Below, piece by piece: positions 47,691 through 62,649 of a DNA stretch of 64,000 nt. Each line of letters begins with the position of its first letter. The first letter of the stretch is position 1. Made by a program: the position numbers and the translations under genes. Location of the stretch: contig NW_027473350.1 of assembly GCF_050947335.1 (NCBI RefSeq), positions 186,001 through 250,000 on the forward strand, written 5' to 3'. Source of the stretch: Megachile rotundata (lineage: Eukaryota; Arthropoda; Insecta; Hymenoptera; Megachilidae). The notes beneath the pieces were generated by a model. That model saw nothing but the letters and a program-made list of their open reading frames with translations. It was not told the DNA's origin and did no database searches.

Positions 47691-50600
47691 CAATCATAAT
47701 CATACAATCACAATCATACAATCCCAATCATACAATTACAATCTCCCAAATACAATCATACAATCACAATCATACACTCACAATCATTCAATCACAATCA
47801 TACAATCACAATCATACGATCACAATCATACAATTACTACTATACAATCACAATCATACAAATACCATCTTACAATCACAATCATACAATCACAATCATA
47901 CAATCACAATCATACAATCACAATCATACAATCACAATCATACAATCAAAATCATACAATCACAATCATACAATCACAATCGTGCAATCACAATCATACA
48001 ATCGCAATCATACAATCGCAATCATACAATCACAATCATACAATCACAATCATACAATCACAATCATACAATCACAATCAAACAATCACAATCATACTAC
48101 CGCAATCATACAATCACAATCATACCATCACAATCATACAATTACAATCATACAATCACAATCATACAATCATAATCATACAATCAAAATCATACAATGG
48201 CAATCATACTATCACAATCATACAATCAAAGTCATACAATCACAATCATACAATCACAATCATGCAATCACAATCATACAATCACAATCATACAATCACA
48301 ATCATACAATCACAATCATACAATCACAATCATACTATCACAATCATACAATCACAATCATGCAATCACAACCATACAATCACAATCATACAATCACAAT
48401 CATGCAATCACAATCATACAATCACAATCATACAATCACAATCATACAATCACAATCATACAGTCACAATCATAAAATCACAGTCATACAATCGCAATCA
48501 TACAATGACAATATTACAATCACTATCATACAATCACAATTGTACTATCGCAATCATACAATCACAATCATACCATCACCATCATACAATCACAATCATA
48601 CAATCATAATCATACAATTACAATCATACAATCACAATCGTACAATCAAAAATCATACAATCATAATCATACAATCACAATCATACAATCACAATCATAC
48701 AATCACGGTCATACAATCACAATCTTACAATCACAATCATACTATCACAATCACACAATCACAATCATACCATCGCAATCATACAGTCAGAATCATACAA
48801 TCACAATCATACAATCACAATCATACAATCACAATCATACAATCACAATCATACAATCACAATCATACAATCACAATCATACAATCACAATCATAGAATC
48901 ACAATCATACAATCACGATCATACAACCACAATCAGACAATCACAATCATACAATCACAATCATACAATCACTGTCATACAATCACAGTCATACAATCAC
49001 AGTCATACAATCACAATCATACTATCACAATCATACTATCACAATCATACAATCATAATCATACAATCACAGTCATACAATCGCAATCATACAATCACAA
49101 TATTACAATCACAATCATACAATCACAATTGTACTATCGCAATCATACAATCACAATCATACCATCACCATCATACAATCACAATCATACAATCATAATC
49201 ATACAACTACAATCATACAATCACAATCATACAATCACAATCATACAATCACAATCATACAATCACAATCTTACTATCACAATCATACAGTCATAATCAT
49301 ACAATCACAATCATACAATCACAATCGTACAATCAAAAATCATACAATCATAATCATACAATCACAATCATACAATCACAATCATACAATCACAGTCATA
49401 CAATCACAATCTTACAATCACAATCATACTATCACAATCACACAATCACAATCATACAATCACAATCATACAATCAGAATCGTACAATCACAATCATACA
49501 ATCACAATCTTCCAGTCACAATCATACAATCACAATCTTACAATCGCAATCATACAATCGCTATCATACAATCACAATCATACAATCACTATCATACAAT
49601 CATAATCATACAATCACAATCATACAATCACAATCATACTATCGCATTCGTACAATCACAATCATACCATCACAATCATACAATTACAATCATACAATCA
49701 CAATCATACAATCACAATCATAAGATCACAATCATACAATCACAATCACACAATTACAATCATACAAACACAATCATACAATCGCAATCATACAATCGCA
49801 AGCATACAATCACAATCATACAATCATAATCATACAATCACAATCATACAATCACAATCATACAACCACAATCATACAATCACAATCATACAATCACAAT
49901 CGTGCAATCACAATCATACAATCGCAATCATACAATCGCAATCATACAATCACAATCATACAATCACAATCATACAATCACAATCATACAATCGCAATCA
50001 AACAATCACAATCATACTGCCGCAATCATACAATCACAATCATACCATCACAATCATACAATTACAATCATACATTCACAATCATACAACCACAATCATA
50101 CAATCAAAATCATACAATCGCAATCATACTATCACAATCATACAATCAAAATCATACAATCACAATCATACAATCACAATCATACAATCACAATCACACA
50201 ACCACAATCATACAATCACAATCATACAATCATACTATCACAATCATACAATCGCAATCATACAATCGCAATCATACAATCACAATCATACAATCACAAT
50301 CATACAATCACAATCATACAATCGCAATCAAACAATCACAATCATACTACCGCAATCATACAATCACAATCATACCATCACAATCATACAATTACAATCA
50401 TACAATCACAATCATACAACCACAATCATACAATCAAAATCATACAATCGCAATCATACAATCACAATCATACAATCGCAATCATACAATTACAATCTCC
50501 AAAATACAATATCCCAAATACAATCATACAATCAGAATCATACAATCACAATCATACAATCACAATCATACAATCACAATCATACTATCACAATCATACA

Positions 50601-53491
50601 ATCATAATCATACAATGACAATCATACAATCACAATCATACAATCACAATCATACAATCACAATCATACATTCACAATCATAAAACCACAATCAGACAAT
50701 CACAATCATACCATCACCATCATACAATCACAATCATACAATCATAATCATACAATTACAATCACACAATCACAATCATACAATCACCATCATACAATCA
50801 CAATCATACAATCACAATCATACAATCACAATCATACAATCACAATCATACAATCACAATCATAGAACCACAATCAGACAATCACAATCATACAATCACA
50901 ATCATACAATCACAATCATACAATCACAATCATACACTCACGATCATACAATCACAAACATACAATCAATATCATACAATCACAACCATACAATCACAAT
51001 CATACAATCACAATCATGCAATCACAATCATACAATCACAATCATACAATCACAATCATACAATCACAATCATACAGTCACAATCATAAAATCATAGTCA
51101 TACAATCGCAATCATACAATGACAATATTACAATCACAATCATACAATCACAATTGTACTATCGCAATCATACAATCACAATCATACCATCACCATCATA
51201 CAATCACAATCATACAATCATTATCATACAATTACAATCATACAATCACAATCGTCCAATCAAAAATCATACAATCATAATCATACAATCACAATCATAC
51301 AATCACAATCATACAATCACAGTCATACAATCACAATCTTACAATCACAATCATACTATCACAATCACACAATCACAATCATACCATCGCAATCATACAG
51401 TCAGAATCATACAATCACAATCATACAATCACAATCATACAATCACAATCATACAATCACAATCATACAATCACAATCATACAATCACAATCATACAATC
51501 ACAATCATACAATCACAATCATAGAATCACAATCATACAATCACGATCATACAACCACAATCAGACAATCACAATCATACAATCACAATCATACAATCAC
51601 TGTCATACAATCACAGTCATACAATCACAGTCATACAATCACAATCATACTATCACAATCATACTATCACAATCATACAATCATAATCATACAATCACAG
51701 TCATACAATCGCAATCATACAATCACAATATTACAATCACAATCATACAATCACAATTGTACTATCGCAATCATACAATCACAATCATACCATCACCATC
51801 GTACAATCACAATCATACAATCATAATCATACAATTACAATCATACAATCACAATCATACAATCACAATCATACAATCACAATCATACAATCACAATCTT
51901 ACTATCACAATCATACAGTCATAATCATACAATCACAATCATACAATCACAATCGTACAATCACAATCACACAATCACAATCATACTATCACAATCATAC
52001 AATCATACTATCACAATCATACAATCACAATTATGCAATCACAATCATACAATCATAATCAGACAATGACAATCATACAATCACAATCGTACAATCACAA
52101 TCATACAATCACAATCATACAATCACAATCATACAATCACAATCATACAATCACAATCATAGAACCACAATCAGACAATCACAATCATACAATCACAATC
52201 GTAAAATCACAATCATACAATCACAGTCATACGATCACAGTCATACAATCACAATCATACTATCACAATCATACAATCACAATCATACAATCACAATCAT
52301 ACAATCGCAATCATACAATCACAATCACACAATCACAATCATACAATCGCAATCATACAGTCACAATCATACAATCACAATCATACAGTCAGAATCATAC
52401 TATCGCAATCATACGATCACAATCATACCATCACAATCATACAATCACAACCATACAATCAGAATCATACAATCACAACCATACAATCATAATCATACAA
52501 TCACAATCATACAATCGCAATCATACAATCACAATATTACAATCACAATCATACAATCACAATCGTACTATCGCAATCATACAATCACAATCATACCATC
52601 ACCATCATACAATCACAATCATACAATCATAATCATACAATTACAATCATACAATCACAATCATACAATCACAATCATACAATCACAATCATACAATCAC
52701 AATCATACAATCGCAATCATGCAATTACAATCTCCAAAATACAATCTCCCAAATACAATCATACAATCACAATCATACAATCACAATCATACAATCACAA
52801 TCATACAATCACAATCATACTATCACAATGATACAATCATAATCATACAATCACAGTCATACAATCACAATCGTACAATCACAGTCATACAATCACAATC
52901 TTACAATCACAATCGTACTATCACAATCACACAATCACAATCATACAATCACAATCATACAATCACAATCATAGAACCACAATCAGACAATCACTATCAT
53001 ACAATCACAATCGTACAATCACAATCATACAATCACAATCATACAATCACAATCATACAATCACAATCATACAATCACAATCATACAATCACAATCATAC
53101 AATCATAATCATATAATCACAATCATACAATCACAATCATACTATCGCAATCATACAATCACAATCATACCATCACAATCATACAATTACAATCATACAA
53201 TCACAATCATACAATCACAATCATAAGATCACAATCATACAATCACAATCATACAATCACAATCATACAATCACAATCATACAATCGCAATCATACAATT
53301 ACAATCTCCAAAATACAATATCCCAAATACAATCATACAATCAGAATCATACAATCACAATCATACAATCACAATCATACAATCACAATCATACTATCAC
53401 AATCAAACAATCATAATCATACAATGACAATCATACAATCACAATCATACAATCACAATCATACAATCACAATCATACATTCACAATCATA
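47691..53491 (+). repeat. Higher-order repeat, 5.8-kb copy 2
   Basis: The first 100 bp are the left part of T (CCCAATC, TCCCAAAT, ACACTCAC), absent at the start of copy 1. Then the full order again: M copy 5 (47982-49901, 1,920 bp), N (49902), R (50510), Z, S (51016), V (half unit 52004), W copy 3 (52033), U (53106), R (53319). Private single-base changes include CACGGTC near 48706, TACTGCCGC near 50027 and CGCTATC near 49560. No gene. Confidence 0.85.
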
Positions 53492-54195
53492 AAACCACAA
53501 TCAGACAATCACAATCATACCATCACCATCATACAATCACAATCATACAATCATAATCATACAATTACAATCACACAATCACAATCATACAATCACAATC
53601 ATACAATCACAATCATACAATCACAATCATACAATCGCAATCATACAATTACTATCTGCAAAATACAATATCCCAAATACAATCATACAATCAGAATCAT
53701 ACAATCACAATCATACAATCACAATCATACAATCACAATCATACTATCACAATCATACAATCAGAATCATACAATCACAATCATACAATCGCAAGCATAC
53801 AATCACAATCATACAATCACAATCATACAATCACAATCATACAATCGCAATCATACAATTACAATCTCCCAAATACAATCATACAACCACAATCATACAA
53901 TCACAATCATACAATCACAATCATACAATCACAATCATACAATCAGAATCGTACAATCACAATCATACAATCACAATCTTCCAGTCACAATCATACAATC
54001 ACAATCATACAATCACAACCATACAATCATAATCACACAATCACAATCATACAATCATAATCATACAATCGCAATCATACAATCGCAATCATACAATCGC
54101 AATCATACAATCACAATCATACAATCACAATCATACAATCACAATCATACAATCAAAATCATACAATCACAATCATACAATCACAATCATACAAT
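53492..54195 (+). repeat. R remainder and junction block
   Basis: Continues the R ladder (anchor 53669, preceded by TCTGCAAAAT, shared only with 41885), then CAGAATC, CGCAAGC, TCCCAAAT-ACAACC, CTTCCAG at 53978 and three CGCAATC units. The R part pairs with 41336-41960 at offset about 11,770-11,784; the junction part pairs with 33450-33900 and 37270-37718. No gene. Confidence 0.75.
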
Positions 54196-54608
54196 CGCAT
54201 TCATACAATCACAATCATACCATCACAATCACACAATCACAATCATACAATCACAATCATACAATCACAATCATACAATCGCAAGCATACAATCACAATC
54301 ATACAATCATAATCACACAATCACAATCATACAATCCCAATCATACAATTACAATCTCCCAAATACAATCATACAATCACAATCATACACTCACAATCAT
54401 TCAATCACAATCATACAATCACAATCATACGATCACAATCATACAATTACTACTATACAATCACAATCATACAAATACCATCTTACAATCACAATCATAC
54501 AATCACAATCATACAATCACAATCATACAATCACAATCATACAATCACAATCATACAATCACAATCATACAATCAAAATCATACAATCACAATCATACAA
54601 TCACAATC
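54196..54608 (+). repeat. Module T, copy 7
   Basis: 413 bp, standard marker order, with one private change (CATAATCACACAATC near 54310). Directly precedes M copy 6. Confidence 0.8.
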
Positions 54609-56500
54609 GTGCAATCACAATCATACAATCGCAATCATACAATCGCAATCATACAATCACAATCATACAATCACAATCATACAATCACAATCAAACAATC
54701 ACAATCATACTACCGCAATCATACAATCACAATCATACCATCACAATCATACAATTACAATCATACAATCACAATCATACAATCATAATCATACAATCAA
54801 AATCATACAATGGCAATCATACTATCACAATCATACAATCTAAGTCATACAATCACAATCATACAATCACAATCATGCAATCACAATCATACAATCACAA
54901 TCATACAATCACAATCATACAATCACAATCATACAATCACAATCATACTATCACAATCATACAATCACAATCATGCAATCACAACCATACAATCACAATC
55001 ATACAATCACAATCATGCAATCACAATCATACAATCACAATCATACAATCACAATCATACAATCACAATCATACAGTCACAATCATAAAATCACAGTCAT
55101 ACAATCGCAATCATACAATGACAATATTACAATCACTATCATACAATCACAATTGTACTATCGCAATCATACAATCACAATCATACCATCACCATCATAC
55201 AATCACAATCATACAATCATAATCATACAATTACAATCATACAATCACAATCGTACAATCAAAAATCATACAATCATAATCATACAATCACAATCATACA
55301 ATCACAATCATACAATCACAGTCATACAATCACAATCTTACAATCACAATCATACTATCACAATCACACAATCACAATCATACCATCGCAATCATACAGT
55401 CAGAATCATACAATCACAATCATACAATCACAATCATACAATCACAATCATACAATCACAATCATACAATCACAATCATACAATCACAATCATACAATCA
55501 CAATCATAGAATCACAATCATACAATCACGATCATACAACCACAATCAGACAATCACAATCATACAATCACAATCATACAATCACTGTCATACAATCACA
55601 GTCATACAATCACAGTCATACAATCACAATCATACTATCACAATCATACTATCACAATCATACAATCATAATCATACAATCACAGTCATACAATCGCAAT
55701 CATATAATCACAATATTACAATCACAATCATACAATCACAATTGTACTATCGCAATCATACAATCACAATCATACCATCACCATCATACAATCACAATCA
55801 TACAATCATAATCATACAACTACAATCATACAATCACAATCATACAATCACAATCATACAATCACAATCATACAATCACAATCTTACTATCACAATCATA
55901 CAGTCATAATCATACAATCACAATCATACAATCACAATCGTACAATCAAAAATCATACAATCATAATCATACAATCACAATCATACAATCACAATCATAC
56001 AATCACAGTCATACAATCACAATCTTACAATCACAATCATACTATCACAATCACACAATCACAATCATACAATCACAATCATACAATCAGAATCGTACAA
56101 TCACAATCATACAATCACAATCTTCCAGTCACAATCATACAATCACAATCTTACAATCGCAATCATACAATCGCAATCATACAATCACAATCATACAATC
56201 ACTATCATACAATCATAATCATACAATCACAATCATACAATCACAATCATACTATCGCATTCGTACAATCACAATCATACCATCACAATCATACAATTAC
56301 AATCATACAATCACAATCATACAATCACAATCATAAGATCACAATCATACAATCACAATCACACAATTACAATCATACAAACACAATCATACAATCGCAA
56401 GCATACAATCACAATCATACAATCATAATCATACAATCACAATCATACAATCACAATCATACAATCACAATCATACAATCACAATCATACAATCACAATC
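54609..56500 (+). repeat. Module M, copy 6 (1,892 bp)
   Basis: Two units shorter than the 1,920-bp form. 15-bp units at 55261 and 55948, consensus run 55403-55507, CTTCCAG at 56122. A private change, CATCTAAGTC, is near 54838 where other copies have CAAAGTC. No gene. Confidence 0.82.
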
Positions 56501-57260
56501 GTGCAATCACAATCATACAATCGCAATCATACAATCGCAATCATACAATCACAATCATACAATCACAATCATACAATCACAATCATACAATCGCAATCAA
56601 ACAATCACAATCATACTACCGCAATCATACAATCACAATCATACCATCACAATCATACAATTACAATCATACAATCACAATCATACAACCACAATCATAC
56701 AATCAAAATCATACAATCGCAATCATACTATCACAATCATACAATCAAAATCATACAATCACAATCATACAATCACAATCATACAATCACAATCACACAA
56801 CCACAATCATACAATCACAATCATACAATCATACTATCACAATCATACAATCGCAATCATACAATCGCAATCATACAATCACAATCATACAATCACAATC
56901 ATACAATCACAATCATACAATCGCAATCAAACAATCACAATCATACTACCGCAATCATACAATCACAATCATACCATCACAATCATACAATTACAATCAT
57001 ACAATCACAATCATACAACCACAATCATACAATCAAAATCATACAATCGCAATCATACAATCACAATCATACAATCGCAATCATACAATTACAATCTCCA
57101 AAATACAATATCCCAAATACAATCATACAATCAGAATCATACAATCACAATCATACAATCACAATCATACAATCACAATCATACTATCACAATCATACAA
57201 TCATAATCATACAATGACAATCATACAATCACAATCATACAATCACAATCATACAATCAC
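55936..57260 (+). repeat. 1,325-bp tandem duplication, left copy
   Basis: Overlaps the end of M copy 6 and the doubled N. It begins at the CGTAC-AAAAATC marker and includes CTTCCAG (56122), GTGCAATC (56501), the half unit at 56830 and the R anchor at 57109. At 57261 the sequence jumps from the R pattern back to CGTAC-AAAAATC, giving the duplication junction. Confidence 0.88.
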
Positions 57261-58585
57261 AATCGTACAATCAAAAATCATACAATCATAATCATACAAT
57301 CACAATCATACAATCACAATCATACAATCACAGTCATACAATCACAATCTTACAATCACAATCATACTATCACAATCACACAATCACAATCATACAATCA
57401 CAATCATACAATCAGAATCGTACAATCACAATCATACAATCACAATCTTCCAGTCACAATCATACAATCACAATCTTACAATCGCAATCATACAATCGCA
57501 ATCATACAATCACAATCATACAATCACTATCATACAATCATAATCATACAATCACAATCATACAATCACAATCATACTATCGCATTCGTACAATCACAAT
57601 CATACCATCACAATCATACAATTACAATCATACAATCACAATCATACAATCACAATCATAAGATCACAATCATACAATCACAATCACACAATTACAATCA
57701 TACAAACACAATCATACAATCGCAAGCATACAATCACAATCATACAATCATAATCATACAATCACAATCATACAATCACAATCATACAATCACAATCATA
57801 CAATCACAATCATACAATCACAATCGTGCAATCACAATCATACAATCGCAATCATACAATCGCAATCATACAATCACAATCATACAATCACAATCATACA
57901 ATCACAATCATACAATCGCAATCAAACAATCACAATCATACTACCGCAATCATACAATCACAATCATACCATCACAATCATACAATTACAATCATACAAT
58001 CACAATCATACAACCACAATCATACAATCAAAATCATACAATCGCAATCATACTATCACAATCATACAATCAAAATCATACAATCACAATCATACAATCA
58101 CAATCATACAATCACAATCACACAACCACAATCATACAATCACAATCATACAATCATACTATCACAATCATACAATCGCAATCATACAATCGCAATCATA
58201 CAATCACAATCATACAATCACAATCATACAATCACAATCATACAATCGCAATCAAACAATCACAATCATACTACCGCAATCATACAATCACAATCATACC
58301 ATCACAATCATACAATTACAATCATACAATCACAATCATACAACCACAATCATACAATCAAAATCATACAATCGCAATCATACAATCACAATCATACAAT
58401 CGCAATCATACAATTACAATCTCCAAAATACAATATCCCAAATACAATCATACAATCAGAATCATACAATCACAATCATACAATCACAATCATACAATCA
58501 CAATCATACTATCACAATCATACAATCATAATCATACAATGACAATCATACAATCACAATCATACAATCACAATCATACAATCAC
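57261..58585 (+). repeat. 1,325-bp tandem duplication, right copy
   Basis: All markers recur at exactly +1,325: 15-bp unit 57273, CTTCCAG 57447, GTGCAATC 57826, half unit 58155, R anchor 58434. The 238-codon open stretches of the two copies (from 56501 and 57826) translate identically. After 58585 the R module completes with ACATTCAC-ATAAAACC, which the left copy lacks. Confidence 0.88.
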
Positions 58586-59970
58586 AATCATACATTCACA
58601 ATCATAAAACCACAATCAGACAATCACAATCATACCATCACCATCATACAATCACAATCATACAATCATAATCATACAATTACAATCACACAATCACAAT
58701 CATACAATCACCATCATACAATCACAATCATACAATCACAATCATACAATCACAATCATACAATCACAATCATACAATCACAATCATAGAACCACAATCA
58801 GACAATCACAATCATACAATCACAATCATACAATCACAATCATACAATCACAATCATACAATCACAATCATACAATCACAATCATACACTCACGATCATA
58901 CAATCACAAACATACAATCAATATCATACAATCACAACCATACAATCACAATCATACAATCACAATCATGCAATCACAATCATACAATCACAATCATACA
59001 ATCACAATCATACAATCACAATCATACAGTCACAATCATAAAATCATAGTCATACAATCGCAATCATACAATGACAATATTACAATCACAATCATACAAT
59101 CACAATTGTACTATCGCAATCATACAATCACAATCATACCATCACCATCATACAATCACAATCATACAATCATTATCATACAATTACAATCATACAATCA
59201 CAATCGTCCAATCAAAAATCATACAATCATAATCATACAATCACAATCATACAATCACAATCATACAATCACAGTCATACAATCACAATCTTACAATCAC
59301 AATCATACTATCACAATCACACAATCACAATCATACCATCGCAATCATACAGTCAGAATCATACAATCACAATCATACAATCACAATCATACAATCACAA
59401 TCATACAATCACAATCATACAATCACAATCATACAATCACAATCATACAATCACAATCATAGAATCACAATCATACAATCACGATCATACAACCACAATC
59501 AGACAATCACAATCATACAATCACAATCATACAATCACTGTCATACAATCACAGTCATACAATCACAGTCATACAATCACAATCATACTATCACAATCAT
59601 ACTATCACAATCATACAATCATAATCATACAATCACAGTCATACAATCGCAATCATACAATCACAATATTACAATCACAATCATACAATCACAATTGTAC
59701 TATCGCAATCATACAATCACAATCATACCATCACCATCGTACAATCACAATCATACAATCATAATCATACAATTACAATCATACAATCACAATCATACAA
59801 TCACAATCATACAATCACAATCATACAATCACAATCTTACTATCACAATCATACAGTCATAATCATACAATCACAATCATACAATCACAATCGTACAATC
59901 ACAATCACACAATCACAATCATACAATCACAATCATACAATCATACTATCACAATCATACAATCACAATT
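58586..59970 (+). repeat. Modules R end, Z, S and V, third higher-order copy
   Basis: ACATTCAC-ATAAAACC and ACCATCACCATC units, Z near 58888, S from 58968 (offset 7,952 from 51016) with the 15-bp unit at 59214, consensus run 59356-59460, CACGATC, CACTGTC, and the last half unit at 59942. The order is that of both 5.8-kb copies. No gene. Confidence 0.8.
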
Positions 59971-60655
59971 ATGCAATCACAATCATACAATCATAATCAG
60001 ACAATGACAATCATACAATCACAATCGTACAATCACAATCATACAATCACAATCATACAATCACAATCATACAATCACAATCATACAATCACAATCATAG
60101 AACCACAATCAGACAATCACAATCATACAATCACAATCGTAAAATCACAATCATACAATCACAGTCATACGATCACAGTCATACAATCACAATCATACTA
60201 TCACAATCATACAATCACAATCATACAATCACAATCATACAATCGCAATCATACAATCACAATCACACAATCACAATCATACAATCGCAATCATACAGTC
60301 ACAATCATACAATCACAATCATACAGTCAGAATCATACTATCGCAATCATACGATCACAATCATACCATCACAATCATACAATCACAACCATACAATCAG
60401 AATCATACAATCACAACCATACAATCATAATCATACAATCACAATCATACAATCGCAATCATACAATCACAATATTACAATCACAATCATACAATCACAA
60501 TCGTACTATCGCAATCATACAATCACAATCATACCATCACCATCATACAATCACAATCATACAATCATAATCATACAATTACAATCATACAATCACAATC
60601 ATACAATCACAATCATACAATCACAATCATACAATCACAATCATACAATCGCAAT
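59971..60655 (+). repeat. Module W, copy 4
   Basis: Matches 52033 at offset 7,938 (567 units) over the full module. Its right 400 bp (from about 60256) are also the left part of the 2,394-bp-offset duplication. Confidence 0.82.
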
Positions 60656-61606
60656 CATGCAATTACAATCTCCAAAATACAATCTCCCAAATACAATCAT
60701 ACAATCACAATCATACAATCACAATCATACAATCACAATCATACAATCACAATCATACTATCACAATGATACAATCATAATCATACAATCACAGTCATAC
60801 AATCACAATCGTACAATCACAGTCATACAATCACAATCTTACAATCACAATCGTACTATCACAATCACACAATCACAATCATACAATCACAATCATACAA
60901 TCACAATCATACAATCACAATCATACAATCACAATCATACAATCACAATCATACAATCACAATCATACAATCATAATCATACAATGACAATCATACATTC
61001 ACAATCATACAATCACAATCATACAATCACAATCATACAATCACAATCATACATTCACAATCATAAAACCACAATCAGACAATCACAATCATACCATCAC
61101 CATCATACAATCACAACCATACAATCATAATCATACAATTACAATCACACAATCACAATCATACAATCACAATCATACAATCACAATCATACAATCACAA
61201 TCATACAATCACAATCATACAATCGCAATCATACAATTACAATCTCCAAAATACAATATCCCAAATACAATCATACAATCAGAATCATACAATCACAATC
61301 ATACAATCACAATCATACAATCACAATCATACTATCACAATCATACAATCATAATCATACAATGACAATCATACAATCACAATCATACAATCACAATCAT
61401 ACAATCACAATCATACAGTCACAATCATACATTCACAATCATAAAACCACAATCAAACAATCACAATCATACCATCACCATCATACAATCACAATCATAC
61501 AATCATAATCATACAATTACAATCACACAATCACAATCATACAATCACAATCATACAATCACAATCATACAATCACAATCATACAATCGCAATCATACAA
61601 TTACAA
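60256..61606 (+). repeat. 2,394-bp-offset duplication, left copy
   Basis: From CACACAATC-CGCAATC-CAGTC through CAGTCAGAATC (60324), ATGCAATTAC (60657), TCCAAAAT/TCCCAAAT, CAGTC series, ACATTCAC and the R anchor at 61257. Recurs at 62650-64000. Only small changes are seen, for example CATAC near 60956 against CATGC near 63349. Confidence 0.85.
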
Positions 61607-62649
61607 TCTCCAAAATACAATATCCCAAATACAATCATACAATCAGAATCATACAATCACAATCATACAATCACAATCATACAATCACAATCATACTATC
61701 ACAATCATACAATCAGAATCATACAATCACAATCATACAATCGCAAGCATACAATCACAATCATACAATCACAATCATACAATCACAATCATACAATCGC
61801 AATCATACAATTACAATCTCCCAAATACAATCATACAACCACAATCATACAATCACAATCATACAATCACAATCATACAATCACAATCATACTATCACAA
61901 TCATACAATCACAATCATGCAATCACAATCATACAATCACAATCATACAATCGCAATCATACAATCGCAGTCATACAATCGCAATCATACAATCACAATC
62001 ACACAATCACAATCATACAATCACAATCTTCCAGTCACAGTCATACAATCACAATCATACAGTCACAATCATACTATCGCAATCATACAATCACAATCAT
62101 ACCATCACAATCATACAATCACAACCATACAATCATAATCATACAATCGCAATCATACAATCACAATCATACAATCACAATCATACCATCACAATCATAC
62201 AATTACAATCATACAATCACAATCATACAATCACAATCATAAGATCACAATCATACAATCACAATCACACAATCACAATCATACAATCACAATCATACAA
62301 TCACAATCATACAATCACAATCATACAATCGCAAGCATACAATCACAATCGTACAATCATAATCATACAATCACAATCATACAATCCCAATCATACAATT
62401 ACAATCTCCCAAATACAATCATACAATCACAATCAAACACTCACAATCATTGAATCACAATCATACAATCACAATCATACGATCACAATCATACAATTAC
62501 TACTATACAATCACAATCATACAAAAACAATCTTACAATCACAATCATACAATCACAATCATACCATCGCAATCATACAATTACAATCTCCCAAATACAA
62601 TCATACAATCACAATCATACAATCACAATCCTACAATCACAATCATACT
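61607..62649 (+). repeat. Insert between the 2,394-bp-offset copies, A/X-like
   Basis: R anchor at 61621, junction block (CGCAAGC, TCCCAAAT-ACAACC), CATGC, CTTCCAG at 62028, then CATAAGATC, CGCAAGC, CCCAATC, ATTGAATC, ACGATC, ACTACT and AAAAACAATC-TTAC (near 62523). The last part resembles 27540-27640 and the left part of the window. No gene. Confidence 0.65.

Noticed and set aside
22536..60570. Near-identical predicted peptides in distant copies (such as 199 codons at 26796, 52033 and 59971) as evidence of selection on protein
   Set aside because: The DNA is equally near-identical, so recent duplication explains it. No excess of silent change is seen; one-unit indels shift the frame freely between copies.
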